From Pseudomonas spelaei (GTDB lineage Bacteria > Pseudomonadota > Gammaproteobacteria > Pseudomonadales > Pseudomonadaceae): DNA of 64,000 bases. Where the stretch lies: assembly GCF_009724245.1 (NCBI RefSeq), contig NZ_WNNK01000001.1, positions 248,001-312,000 of the forward strand. The letters run 5' to 3'. The notes under the pieces were generated by a model. That model saw only the letters and a list, made by a program, of their open reading frames with translations. It was not told the origin of the DNA and ran no database searches. Below, piece by piece: positions 8,559 through 15,605 of the stretch. Each line of letters begins with the position of its first letter. Positions within the stretch are counted from its first letter, which is position 1. A program made the position numbers and the translations under genes.

Positions 8559-10017
8559 ACGCCTGAACGAACAACGTCGCCGGCTTCCGGTACCTCGCTC
8601 GCTGTTGGGGCGGATGTTGCTCCTGACCCTGTTGGCGGTGTTGTTTGCCCAGGCGTTGTCCAGCGTGATCTGGGTCTCGCAATTGCGGGCTACTCAGCTG
8701 GAAGGCTTGGTCACCAGCGCCCGTAGTCTGGCCCATTCGATGACTGCCAGCGTCAGTTATTTCCGCTCACTGCCGGTGGCTTATCGCCCGTTGGTACTGG
8801 ACCAATTGCGCAGCATGGGCGGTACGCGTTTCGTGGTGACCCTCAATGACAAACCGCTGGATATGGCGATACTGCCCGAGACCCCGCGCAAGCAGGCCGT
8901 GCTCAAAGCGGTGGACGAAGTGCTGCGCCAGACCCTGGGCAGCGACGTGCACGTCTCGGTAGAGTTTGTCAGCGCCGAAGACCTGCGGATCTTTAACGCG
9001 GGCCTGAAACTCGACGAACTGCCGCGTTCCTGGGCTCACTACGCCTTGACCCTGGAGCCGGTCAATCCGCCTGTGCTGGTGACCCAGATCCAACTGGCCC
9101 CCGGCGAATGGCTGTACATCGCCTCGCTGTTGCCTGAGCCCTACACCAGCCTCGAAGAACAAGGCCTGCCGTCCCAGCAGGTGTGGTTTATCGTGTTGAC
9201 CAGTGCGTTCCTGTTGCTGTTTATCGGCCTGCTGGTGCATTGGCAAAGTCGACCGCTCAAGCGCTTGGCGCGGGCGGCGAGGGACATGTCCCTGGGCGCG
9301 GACGTGGAACCTGTGGCTGAAGGCGGTGGCAGTGAAGTCGTGGAAGTGGGGCGGGCCTTCAATGCCATGCGCGAACGCATCAGCCGCTACCTGACCGAGC
9401 GCAGCCAATTGTTCAGCGCCATTTCCCACGACCTGCGCACACCCATCACGCGTCTACGGCTGCGGGTGGAATTGCTGGAGGATGAAAAACTGCAGGCCAA
9501 GTTCGGTCGGGACCTGGATGAGCTGGAGTTGCTGGTCAAGGGCGCGTTGCAGTGCGTCAAGGACACCGACATCCACGAAAACATCGAGCCGGTGGACCTC
9601 AATTACGTACTCGATTGCCTGGTGGAGCCTTACCTGGCGCCCAACGGCAACGGCCGCGTGACCCAGCACGGACGGGCGCTGTCGCTCTACCCGGGCAAGC
9701 CGCTGGCCCTCAAGCGCTGCATGGGCAACCTGATCGACAACGCCTTGAAGTATGGACAGAACGCCCATCTGTACATCGAAGATGACGGTGCGCAGTTCAT
9801 CCTCCACGTGGATGACGAAGGCCCCGGCGTGCCTGAACAGCGCCTGGAGCAAGTCTTCGAGCCGCACTTTCGCCTCGCCGGGCAGCAGCAAGGCTACGGC
9901 TTGGGCCTGGGCATCGCACGCAACATTGCCCATAGCCATGGCGGTGAAGTGAGTCTGCAGAATTTGCGTGAGGGTGGGTTGCGGGTGACCTTGCAGTTGC
10001 CCCGAACCCTGGATTGA
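8548..10017 (+). CDS. gtrS: Sensor histidine kinase partner of GltR
   Basis: Membrane histidine kinase of 489 residues. One transmembrane segment lies at about residues 20-45 (LLLTLLAVLFAQAL), a periplasmic sensor region follows, and a second segment lies near residue 220 (WFIVLTSAFLLLFIGLLVHW). After it come a HAMP region, the H-box FSAISHDLRTPITRLRLRVE, the N-box NLIDNALKYG and the G-boxes DEGPGV and GYGLGLGIA. The ATG at 8548 lies inside the gltR end, which gives coupling. In P. aeruginosa the ligand is 2-ketogluconate and/or 6-phosphogluconate; I assume the same here. No ABC glucose transporter follows (see findings). Confidence 0.92.
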   Translation: MPTERLNEQRRRLPVPRSLLGRMLLLTLLAVLFAQALSSVIWVSQLRATQLEGLVTSARSLAHSMTASVSYFRSLPVAYRPLVLDQLRSMGGTRFVVTLNDKPLDMAILPETPRKQAVLKAVDEVLRQTLGSDVHVSVEFVSAEDLRIFNAGLKLDELPRSWAHYALTLEPVNPPVLVTQIQLAPGEWLYIASLLPEPYTSLEEQGLPSQQVWFIVLTSAFLLLFIGLLVHWQSRPLKRLARAARDMSLGADVEPVAEGGGSEVVEVGRAFNAMRERISRYLTERSQLFSAISHDLRTPITRLRLRVELLEDEKLQAKFGRDLDELELLVKGALQCVKDTDIHENIEPVDLNYVLDCLVEPYLAPNGNGRVTQHGRALSLYPGKPLALKRCMGNLIDNALKYGQNAHLYIEDDGAQFILHVDDEGPGVPEQRLEQVFEPHFRLAGQQQGYGLGLGIARNIAHSHGGEVSLQNLREGGLRVTLQLPRTLD

Positions 10018-10039
10018 TGGGTTTTATGCAACAAAACAG

Positions 10040-10140
10040 ATCAAATGTGGGAGCTGGCTTGCCTGCGATAGCGGTGGGTCAGGCAACATATTTTTATCTG
10101 ACCGGTCGTTATCGCAGGCAAGCCAGCTCCCACATTTGAT
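10040..10140. repeat. Paired REP element with perfect 30-bp arms
   Basis: Arms at 10040-10069 and 10111-10140 are exact reverse complements over 30 bases, centred on GGGAGCTGGCTTGCCTGCGA. The loop of 41 bases includes GCGGTGGGTCAG. It separates the 3' ends of gtrS and the AraC gene. It is the best preserved copy in the window. Confidence 0.9.
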
Positions 10141-10162
10141 TTTCATTGTTCTTGGGTCTGTG

Positions 10163-11092
10163 TCAGACGCTCAAACGCAGCCGCGCCAAATCCCGCAACG
10201 GCGGCGCGCCAAACAACCGGCTGTATTCACGGCTGAATTGCGACGGGCTTTCATACCCCACCCGATACCCCGCCGCCGAGGCCTCCAGGCCTTCGGCGAT
10301 CATCAGCCGCCGGGCTTCCTGCAGGCGCAGTTGCTTCTGATATTGCAACGGACTCATGGCCGTCATCGCCTTGAAACGGTGGTGCAAGGTCGAGACGCTG
10401 AGGTTCACTTCCTTGGCCAGGTCATCAATGCGCAGCGGTTGTTCAAAGTTGCCGTTCAACCACTTGATGGCCTGGCTGACCCGATGGCTCTGACTGTTGG
10501 CGACGGCAATTTCATACAGTCGATAGCCCTGCGGGCTACGCAACAGGCGATACAGGATCTCGCGGCTGATCAGCGGAGCGAGCATGGCGATGTCTTTGGG
10601 CGTGTCCAGCAGGCGCGTCAGGCGCAGCACTGCATCCAGCAACTGGCTGTCGAGACGGTCGACATACAAGCCTCGAGCCGTCGGGCGAGTGGGCACACCC
10701 ATGGGGCCGGCCTCGGCGATCAGCGCGGTGATTTGCGCCGGGTCGATGTCCAGTCGAAGTGACAGGTTAGGGTTTTCCGGAGAGGCCTCGATAATGCGCC
10801 CGGCCACCGGCATCGACACCGAAAATACCAGGTAATTAAGCGGGTCATACGCGAACGTTTCGTCTGCCAGGCGCACTTCCTTGCTGCCGTGGGCCAGGAT
10901 GCACAACGCCGGTTGCGCCAGTACGGGCATGAAGTCCCGTGGTGCGTTATGCCGGTTGAGCACGAAGGAATTGATCGCGGTGGCGTAGGAGCCGTCCTCA
11001 CAGGTGTGACGCAGAACGATATCGGCCAATTCTGCGCGCTGCTTTTCCATGTCGGGGTCGAGGGGGGCAGGGCGATGTTCTAGCGACGACAT
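10163..11092 (-). CDS. AraC-family transcriptional regulator with AraC_N-type sensor domain
   Basis: Regulator of 309 residues. The N-terminal part (about residues 25-180), with QPALCILAHGSKEVRLAD and FSVSMPVAGRI, matches the AraC_N/YqhC group rather than sugar-binding AraC. The C-terminal double helix-turn-helix has LRIDDLAKEVNLSVSTLHHRF and AAGYRVGYESPSQFSREYSR. The ATG at 11092 is preferred over an upstream ATG at 11125 because AGAGGA sits just before it. It is divergent from a small ABM-type gene; paired inverted motifs lie between them (11165-11316). The inducer is unknown. Confidence 0.88.
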   Translation of the reverse strand: MSSLEHRPAPLDPDMEKQRAELADIVLRHTCEDGSYATAINSFVLNRHNAPRDFMPVLAQPALCILAHGSKEVRLADETFAYDPLNYLVFSVSMPVAGRIIEASPENPNLSLRLDIDPAQITALIAEAGPMGVPTRPTARGLYVDRLDSQLLDAVLRLTRLLDTPKDIAMLAPLISREILYRLLRSPQGYRLYEIAVANSQSHRVSQAIKWLNGNFEQPLRIDDLAKEVNLSVSTLHHRFKAMTAMSPLQYQKQLRLQEARRLMIAEGLEASAAGYRVGYESPSQFSREYSRLFGAPPLRDLARLRLSV

Positions 11093-11164
11093 GGGGCATC
11101 CTCTGGGCGCTTTGACGATGGGCACAGCTTAAAGGCGGGTTTCCAAACAGTGTTATGTCAATTC

Positions 11165-11316
11165 TGCACAATCCTTGCCTGATCCTGCGATAAATCGCGA
11201 ATCAGGCAAGGATCGCTGCTGTCACCGGGCGGTAACCCGTATGAAACAAGGCTGTCATGCCCGGCGTAAAACCGGTGGCTTGAACGCTATCTCTACGCTT
11301 CTCGCAGGATTGTGCA
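11165..11316. promoter_or_regulatory. Divergent intergenic region with a 13-bp hairpin and two inverted TGCACAATCCT motifs
   Basis: The 338-base region between the AraC gene and the ABM gene contains no reading frame I would defend. It holds ATCCTTGCCTGAT at 11171-11183 and its exact complement at 11201-11213. It also holds TGCACAATCCT at 11165-11175 with its exact complement AGGATTGTGCA at 11306-11316. Two well-separated copies of an 11-mer in inverted orientation next to an AraC gene look like operator half-sites. The binding protein is inferred. Confidence 0.55.
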
Positions 11317-11430
11317 ATAAGCCGGCAGGAATCGACTAACCACGCGTGCGGGGGCGCCGTTATCTTTGATCCTGTGGCAACACACCCCCACCGTGTTGCC
11401 GAGCATCACTTCTCAACGGGAGAGTCGAAC

Positions 11431-11772
11431 ATGTCCACCCCCATTCCCGCGAGCCATATGGCCTTTATCCGCGCCCGCACCGGGTGCAGCACCGAACTGG
11501 GTGCACGCTTGAGCAGTTTGATCGAACCGGGCCGCCAGGCTCAGGGTTGCCTGCAATTCTCGTTGCAGCATTCCTTGTCGGATCCGGATGTGTGGCTGAT
11601 CTCGGGTTTCTGGAGCAGCGAACAGGCGATGAGCGCCTATTTCAGCTCCCCGGCCTTGATGATCTTTACCGAGTTGGTCAATGACCTGGTGATCCGCAGC
11701 ATGGACTTCCAGACCTTCACCGACACGTCTGCCGTCAACGCTTACGGCGAATACCTGCAACTGGCTGGATGA
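11431..11772 (+). CDS. ABM-fold (antibiotic biosynthesis monooxygenase-like) small protein
   Basis: 113 residues with the pattern of the ABM dimeric alpha/beta-barrel family. A strand MAFIRARTG and a helix with LGARLSSLIEPGRQAQGCLQF are followed by WLISGFWSSEQAMSAYF and a C-terminal strand. Such proteins are cofactor-free quinol monooxygenases or degrade heme-like compounds, but the substrate cannot be read here. The ATG at 11431 is preceded by GGGAGAG. It is divergent from the AraC regulator and probably under its control. Confidence 0.7.
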   Translation: MSTPIPASHMAFIRARTGCSTELGARLSSLIEPGRQAQGCLQFSLQHSLSDPDVWLISGFWSSEQAMSAYFSSPALMIFTELVNDLVIRSMDFQTFTDTSAVNAYGEYLQLAG

Positions 11773-11814
11773 GTGTTTAGAATGGCCGACTTTCCATTGG
11801 CCAGGACCTGCAAC

Positions 11815-12060
11815 ATGGCACGTAAAGAGTTTGCCCACCACGAAGCCGTTTCCGCCGTAGTGCCGGGAGAAGGTGGCTACAGCGCCGCCGTCGCCGTCAA
11901 GGCACTGGATGGCATGGGCGCACCGCGCTTTCACAAGATCCTTGATGACCAGAAGTTCAAGACCGCTGATGACGCCGACGACGCTGCTGCCCAGCAACTT
12001 GAGCGGTTGATCGACGTCGACGAAGACGGTCAGTTGACGTGGGCTGCTGTTGCCAGCTAA
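11815..12060 (+). CDS. Small conserved hypothetical protein
   Basis: 81 residues starting MARKEFAHHEAVS, with CCAGGACC at a suitable distance before the ATG. The sequence is acidic, with Ala/Asp-rich stretches (KTADDADDAAAQQLERLIDVD), and has no membrane segment or signal peptide. I do not recognise a family. It follows the ABM gene by 42 bases on the same strand, so it may share its transcript. Translation is supported by the ribosome site and by regular codon use. Confidence 0.6.
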   Translation: MARKEFAHHEAVSAVVPGEGGYSAAVAVKALDGMGAPRFHKILDDQKFKTADDADDAAAQQLERLIDVDEDGQLTWAAVAS

Positions 12061-12089
12061 AGCCGGACACTGTTCTACACAACGACAAA

Positions 12090-12220
12090 GATCCAATGTG
12101 GGAGCCGGGCTTGTGTGGGAGCGGGCTTGCTCGCGAAAGCGGTGGGTCAGCCAAACATTTGGCGACTGACACTACGCCTTCGCGAGCAAGTCGAATCGTC
12201 GCACCGCCGCTCCCACACTT
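12090..12220. repeat. Rearranged REP element, partly duplicated left arm and interrupted right arm
   Basis: The left side has two REP starts in tandem (GTGGGAGCCGGGCTTG, then GTGGGAGCGGGCTTGCTCGC). The right arm near 12179-12217 is split: TTCGCGAGCAAG is followed by about 19 unrelated bases before CCGCTCCCACA. It looks like a REP pair altered by duplication and by insertion or gene conversion. It lies between convergent genes. Confidence 0.7.
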
Positions 12221-12234
12221 TGATGGCAATCCGT

Positions 12235-12855
12235 TCAACGTGGCCGGTACATCTTGAACAAGGCCTCAGGTCCCAGCTGGAAGTAATCCGCCGGGCCGCC
12301 GCCCCGCAGAATCGGCTCGGCGGCGGCGGTGTCGTACACCCCATCCTTGAGCAACCACTTGGCGATGTGCACGGCGACCACCTCTCCGAGCACCAGCCAG
12401 CTGGGAACCAATGCCTTGTCGGCTCGCTGCAGTTGAATGATCTGCGTCACCTTGCATTCGAACGACACCGGGCTCTCGCCCACCCGAGGCACGGTAATCA
12501 CTTTCGATGCCACCGGCGTCAGGCCGGACAATTCGAACTCGTTGACCTCGGGTGAAACGGGCGCGCAGCTCTGGTTCATCTGCTCGGCCAGCGGGCGGGT
12601 GGCCAGGTTCCAGACAAACTCGCCGGTCTGCTCAATGTTATTCAGGCTGTCTTTACGCCCGACACTGGAAAAGCCAATGATCGGCGGAATGTAGTTGAAG
12701 GCGTTGAAGAAGCTGTAGGGCGCCAGGTTCAGGCGACCCTCGTGGTCCTGTGAAGAAATCCAGCCAATCGGTCGTGGGCCGACGATGGCATTGAACGGGT
12801 CATGGGGCAGGCCGTGACCGTTGGCGGGCTCGTAGAAATGGATATCGTCGGACAT
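12235..12855 (-). CDS. Flavin reductase-like domain protein (DIM6/NTAB family)
   Basis: 206-residue FMN-binding split-barrel protein. Family features: GPRPIGWISSQDHEGRLNLA near the N terminus, YSFFNAFNYIPPIIGFSS, and VWNLATRPLAEQMNQSC. These proteins bind FMN and either reduce flavin for a partner monooxygenase or act on aromatic substrates. The start is taken at the ATG at 12855 (MSDDIHFYEPANG); longer upstream frames lack family sequence. No monooxygenase partner is adjacent, so its role is unassigned. Confidence 0.85.
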   Translation of the reverse strand: MSDDIHFYEPANGHGLPHDPFNAIVGPRPIGWISSQDHEGRLNLAPYSFFNAFNYIPPIIGFSSVGRKDSLNNIEQTGEFVWNLATRPLAEQMNQSCAPVSPEVNEFELSGLTPVASKVITVPRVGESPVSFECKVTQIIQLQRADKALVPSWLVLGEVVAVHIAKWLLKDGVYDTAAAEPILRGGGPADYFQLGPEALFKMYRPR

Positions 12856-13056
12856 GGCCGGGGTTCCTGCTGGGCGGTTCTGGAAGGGCATCATAGTGCA
12901 AGCCGTGGCGAGGGATTTCCATCGGTGTCTGCTACGAAGCATGGAATTTTCATACGCTGCCCACCTATTTTTCACAGCTCTGCGTTCAGTCTGCGCGCCA
13001 GGTCGACACCCCCTCTGCGTCGGCCTTCAAGACTGAACTCTGGAGCCTTCTGCGTC

Positions 13057-13812
13057 ATGAACAAACTTCCTCAGATCACCCTGGCGTTCTGGGTCATGAA
13101 AATCTGCGCGACGACCTTGGGCGAAACCGCCGGGGACTTGCTGTCGATGACCTTGAATGTCGGTTATGCCATCAGCTCGATGATCCTGATCAGCGTGTTT
13201 CTGGTCACCCTGGTGACGCAACTCTGGTCGAAAACCTACAACCCGGTGCTGTACTGGATTGTGATCCTGTCCACCAGCACTGCCGGCACCACCATGTCGG
13301 ACTTTATGGACCGCACCCTGGGTTTGGGGTATGCCACGGGCTCCCTGATCCTGATCTCGATACTGGTGGCGATCTTTGCCCTGTGGCGCGTCAGCGGCGA
13401 CTCGCTGAACGTGAACAAGGTTCAGACCTTTCGCGGTGAGTTGTTCTACTGGATGGCGATCCTGTTCTCCAACACCTTGGGTACTGCGCTGGGGGATTTC
13501 CTCGCCGACGATTCGGGGCTTGGCTTTGCCGGTGGGGCCTTGCTGATCGGCGCGAGTATCGCGGTGGTGGTGTTGCTCAAGTACTTCACGAAGATTTCGT
13601 CGGTACTGCTGTTCTGGGTGGCGTTTGTGTTGACCCGACCGTTTGGCGCAACCCTGGGTGACTTCCTGACCAAACCCCTTGAAAAGGGTGGGCTGGATTT
13701 CGGCACCATTGGCTCGTCGGCGGTGTTGGCGGCGGTGTTGGTGGTGATGATTGCCGGGGCGTCGTATGCGCAGCGCCGGTATGGGCGCCAAGGGGTGGCT
13801 GAGTTGTCTTGA
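13057..13812 (+). CDS. Membrane protein of four internal repeats (COG4705-like, function unknown)
   Basis: 251 residues, almost wholly membrane-embedded, with about eight transmembrane segments. The protein is four copies of a unit: a polar start with T(L/A)G-T-x-(G/S)D followed by a Gly-rich helix. The copies are TTLGETAGD (near residue 20), STAGTTMSD (near 84), NTLGTALGD (near 145) and RPFGATLGD (near 206). The repeated Gly-Asp motifs at the same place in each unit suggest a shared polar site inside the membrane. No signal peptide. The ATG at 13057 starts MNKLPQITLAFW. The family has no established role that I know of, and neighbours give no hint. Confidence 0.7.
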   Translation: MNKLPQITLAFWVMKICATTLGETAGDLLSMTLNVGYAISSMILISVFLVTLVTQLWSKTYNPVLYWIVILSTSTAGTTMSDFMDRTLGLGYATGSLILISILVAIFALWRVSGDSLNVNKVQTFRGELFYWMAILFSNTLGTALGDFLADDSGLGFAGGALLIGASIAVVVLLKYFTKISSVLLFWVAFVLTRPFGATLGDFLTKPLEKGGLDFGTIGSSAVLAAVLVVMIAGASYAQRRYGRQGVAELS

Positions 13813-13843
13813 GGCAGGTGCGATTCGTCAAGCGATGAGATCG

Positions 13844-13954
13844 CTTGTGTGGGAGCTGGCTTGCCTGCGATGCAGATGCCTCGATGTATCAGTTACACCG
13901 AGGTGATGCCATCGCAGGCAAGCCAGCTCCCACACAAGCCGGCTCCCACATTTT
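13844..13954. repeat. Paired REP element plus an extra half copy
   Basis: Exact 28-base arms at 13844-13871 and 13911-13938 (CTTGTGTGGGAGCTGGCTTG and complement), followed by an additional half element CCGGCTCCCACATTTT. It separates the convergent membrane-protein gene and permease gene. Confidence 0.85.
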
Positions 13955-13970
13955 CTACCGCGTCTGACTG

Positions 13971-15290
13971 TTAGTCCGTGGTAATCCGCGAATGCTTGCG
14001 GGTGTCTTTCATGGTCACGTAGACCATCAACGACACTGCAATACACGCAGTCACGTACCAGTAATAGCCGGTTTCCATGCCGATGCTCTTGAACCACAGT
14101 GCGATGTATTCAGCGGTACCGCCGAAGATCGACACCGTCAGCGCATACGGCAAGCCAACGCCCAGGGCGCGGATCTCGGTAGGGAACAGTTCGGCCTTCA
14201 CCACGGCGTTGATCGAGGTATAGCCGCTGACAATGATCAGCGCCGCCATGATCAGGAAGAACGCGCCCCACCAGCTCTGGATGGTGTGCAGGGTGGTGAG
14301 GATCGGTACGGTGAACAAGGTCCCCAGGATACCGAAGGCAATCAGGATCGGCCGGCGACCGACCTTATCCGACAGCCCGCCGACAATGGGTTGCAGGCAC
14401 ATGAACAGAAACAGCGTGGCCGCCGAGATGGTGGTGGAGTCGGAGATGCTCATGCCGACGGTGTTCACCAGGTATTTCTGCATGTAGGTGGTGTAGGTGT
14501 AGAACGCCAGGGTGCCGCCCATGGTCAGGCCGACCACGGTCATCAGTTCCTTGGGATGACGCATCAAGGTGCGCATGGCGCTTTCCTTGGCTTTTTCCTT
14601 CTTGGTGAACGACTCGGTTTCTTCCATGCCGCGACGCAGGTACAGCGCAACGATTGCACAGAGGGCGCCGATGACGAACGGGATACGCCAGCCCCAGTCG
14701 TACAGTTGCTCGGTGGTCAGCGTCTGTTGCAGCACAATCAGCACGCCGAGGGCGATGAGCTGGCCGGAGATCAGGGTCACGTACTGGAAGCTGGAGAAGA
14801 AGCCGCGACGTTCCTTGGTTGCCATTTCACTCAGGTAAGTGGCCGAGGTGCCGTATTCGCCACCCACTGACAGCCCTTGCAGCAGACGGGCGAACACCAA
14901 CAGGATCGGCGCGCCGACACCGATGGTTTCATAACCAGGGGTCAGGGCGATGATCAGCGAGCCGAAGCACATCAGCAGCACCGAGGCCATCAGCGCGGCT
15001 TTACGGCCCTTGCGGTCGGCGTACAGGCCCATCAGCCAGCCACCGATAGGGCGCATCAGGAAGCCCACGGCGAAGATCGCGGCGGTGTTGAGCAGTTGGG
15101 CGGTGGTGTCGCCTTTGGGGAAGAAGGCTTTGGCGAAGTACAGCGAGAAAGCGGCGTAGACGTACCAGTCGTACCACTCGACCATGTTGCCGACCGAGCC
15201 ACTGAAAATCGACTTGATCCGGCTGGAAGTGGTGCGTTCTTTTGCCGGCGCAGCCGCCGACCCTAGAGGCAGGGAGTTGGAGTTATCCAT
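13971..15290 (-). CDS. MHS-family (MFS) organic-acid permease, alpha-ketoglutarate type
   Basis: Twelve-helix major-facilitator symporter of the metabolite:H+ symporter family, 439 residues. Features: SGSVGNMVEWYDWYVYAAFSLYFAKAFFP at the first helix (several family markers), the GLYADRKGRKAAL loop-2 motif, RLLQGLSVGGEYGTSATYL, and the second-half loop GGLSDKVGRRPILIAFG. Closest by eye to KgtP/PcaT alpha-ketoglutarate transporters. The ATG at 15290 has AAGGATCC before it; an ATG at 15305 lacks this. It lies directly downstream of the mifR/mifS pair and has a sigma-54 promoter. In P. aeruginosa this regulatory pair controls alpha-ketoglutarate uptake, which supports the substrate. Confidence 0.85.
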   Translation of the reverse strand: MDNSNSLPLGSAAAPAKERTTSSRIKSIFSGSVGNMVEWYDWYVYAAFSLYFAKAFFPKGDTTAQLLNTAAIFAVGFLMRPIGGWLMGLYADRKGRKAALMASVLLMCFGSLIIALTPGYETIGVGAPILLVFARLLQGLSVGGEYGTSATYLSEMATKERRGFFSSFQYVTLISGQLIALGVLIVLQQTLTTEQLYDWGWRIPFVIGALCAIVALYLRRGMEETESFTKKEKAKESAMRTLMRHPKELMTVVGLTMGGTLAFYTYTTYMQKYLVNTVGMSISDSTTISAATLFLFMCLQPIVGGLSDKVGRRPILIAFGILGTLFTVPILTTLHTIQSWWGAFFLIMAALIIVSGYTSINAVVKAELFPTEIRALGVGLPYALTVSIFGGTAEYIALWFKSIGMETGYYWYVTACIAVSLMVYVTMKDTRKHSRITTD

Positions 15291-15352
15291 TGAAGGATCC
15301 TTCATCTAATTGTTTTTGTGGAGCGCGCGCAAACGCAGCCTGCTCGGGCTAT

Positions 15353-15368
15353 AGCAGGAGCTGTGCCA
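15353..15368 (-). promoter_or_regulatory. Sigma-54 (-24/-12) promoter for the permease
   Basis: Read on the minus strand: TGGCAC-AGCTC-CTGCT, with the invariant GG and GC at the correct spacing. It lies about 63 bases before the permease start. The regulator encoded next door is a sigma-54 activator, which makes this promoter credible. Confidence 0.8.
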
Positions 15369-15411
15369 AGCAGATGAAGGCCCGGTCTAGAAGGGTTACA
15401 GGAATTTATTG

Positions 15412-15457
15412 AGCGGAAAACCGCTGATATTTGATGGGTAATGAGCGGAAAACCGCT
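15412..15457. promoter_or_regulatory. Two AGCGG-AAAA-CCGCT palindromes, candidate MifR enhancer sites
   Basis: Identical 14-mers AGCGGAAAACCGCT occupy 15412-15425 and 15444-15457. Their centres are 32 bases apart, about three helical turns, so both face the same side of the DNA. They sit upstream of the sigma-54 promoter, centred near -78 and -110 from the expected start of transcription. The rest of this 315-base intergenic region holds the promoter and a REP pair and no gene. Confidence 0.7.
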
Positions 15458-15487
15458 CACCTGGCTGGGAAGTGGGTTGTCTTGAAG

Positions 15488-15582
15488 GGCCTCATCGCAG
15501 GCAAGCCAGCTCCCACCTTTGACCGAGTTGTCAGCAACAGCACCGATCAAATGTGGGAGCCGGGCTTGCCCGCGATGAGGCC
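15488..15582. repeat. Paired REP element with arms of two subtypes
   Basis: The left arm (ATCGCAGGCAAGCCAGCTCCC) is the GCTGGCTTGCCTGCGAT subtype. The right arm (GGGAGCCGGGCTTGCCCGCG) is the CGGGCTTGCCCGCGAT subtype. The flanking GGCCTCATCGC is shared. It lies between mifR and the enhancer-like palindromes of the permease gene. Confidence 0.8.
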
Positions 15583-15605
15583 CACGCGGGCAACACAATG
15601 TCAGC

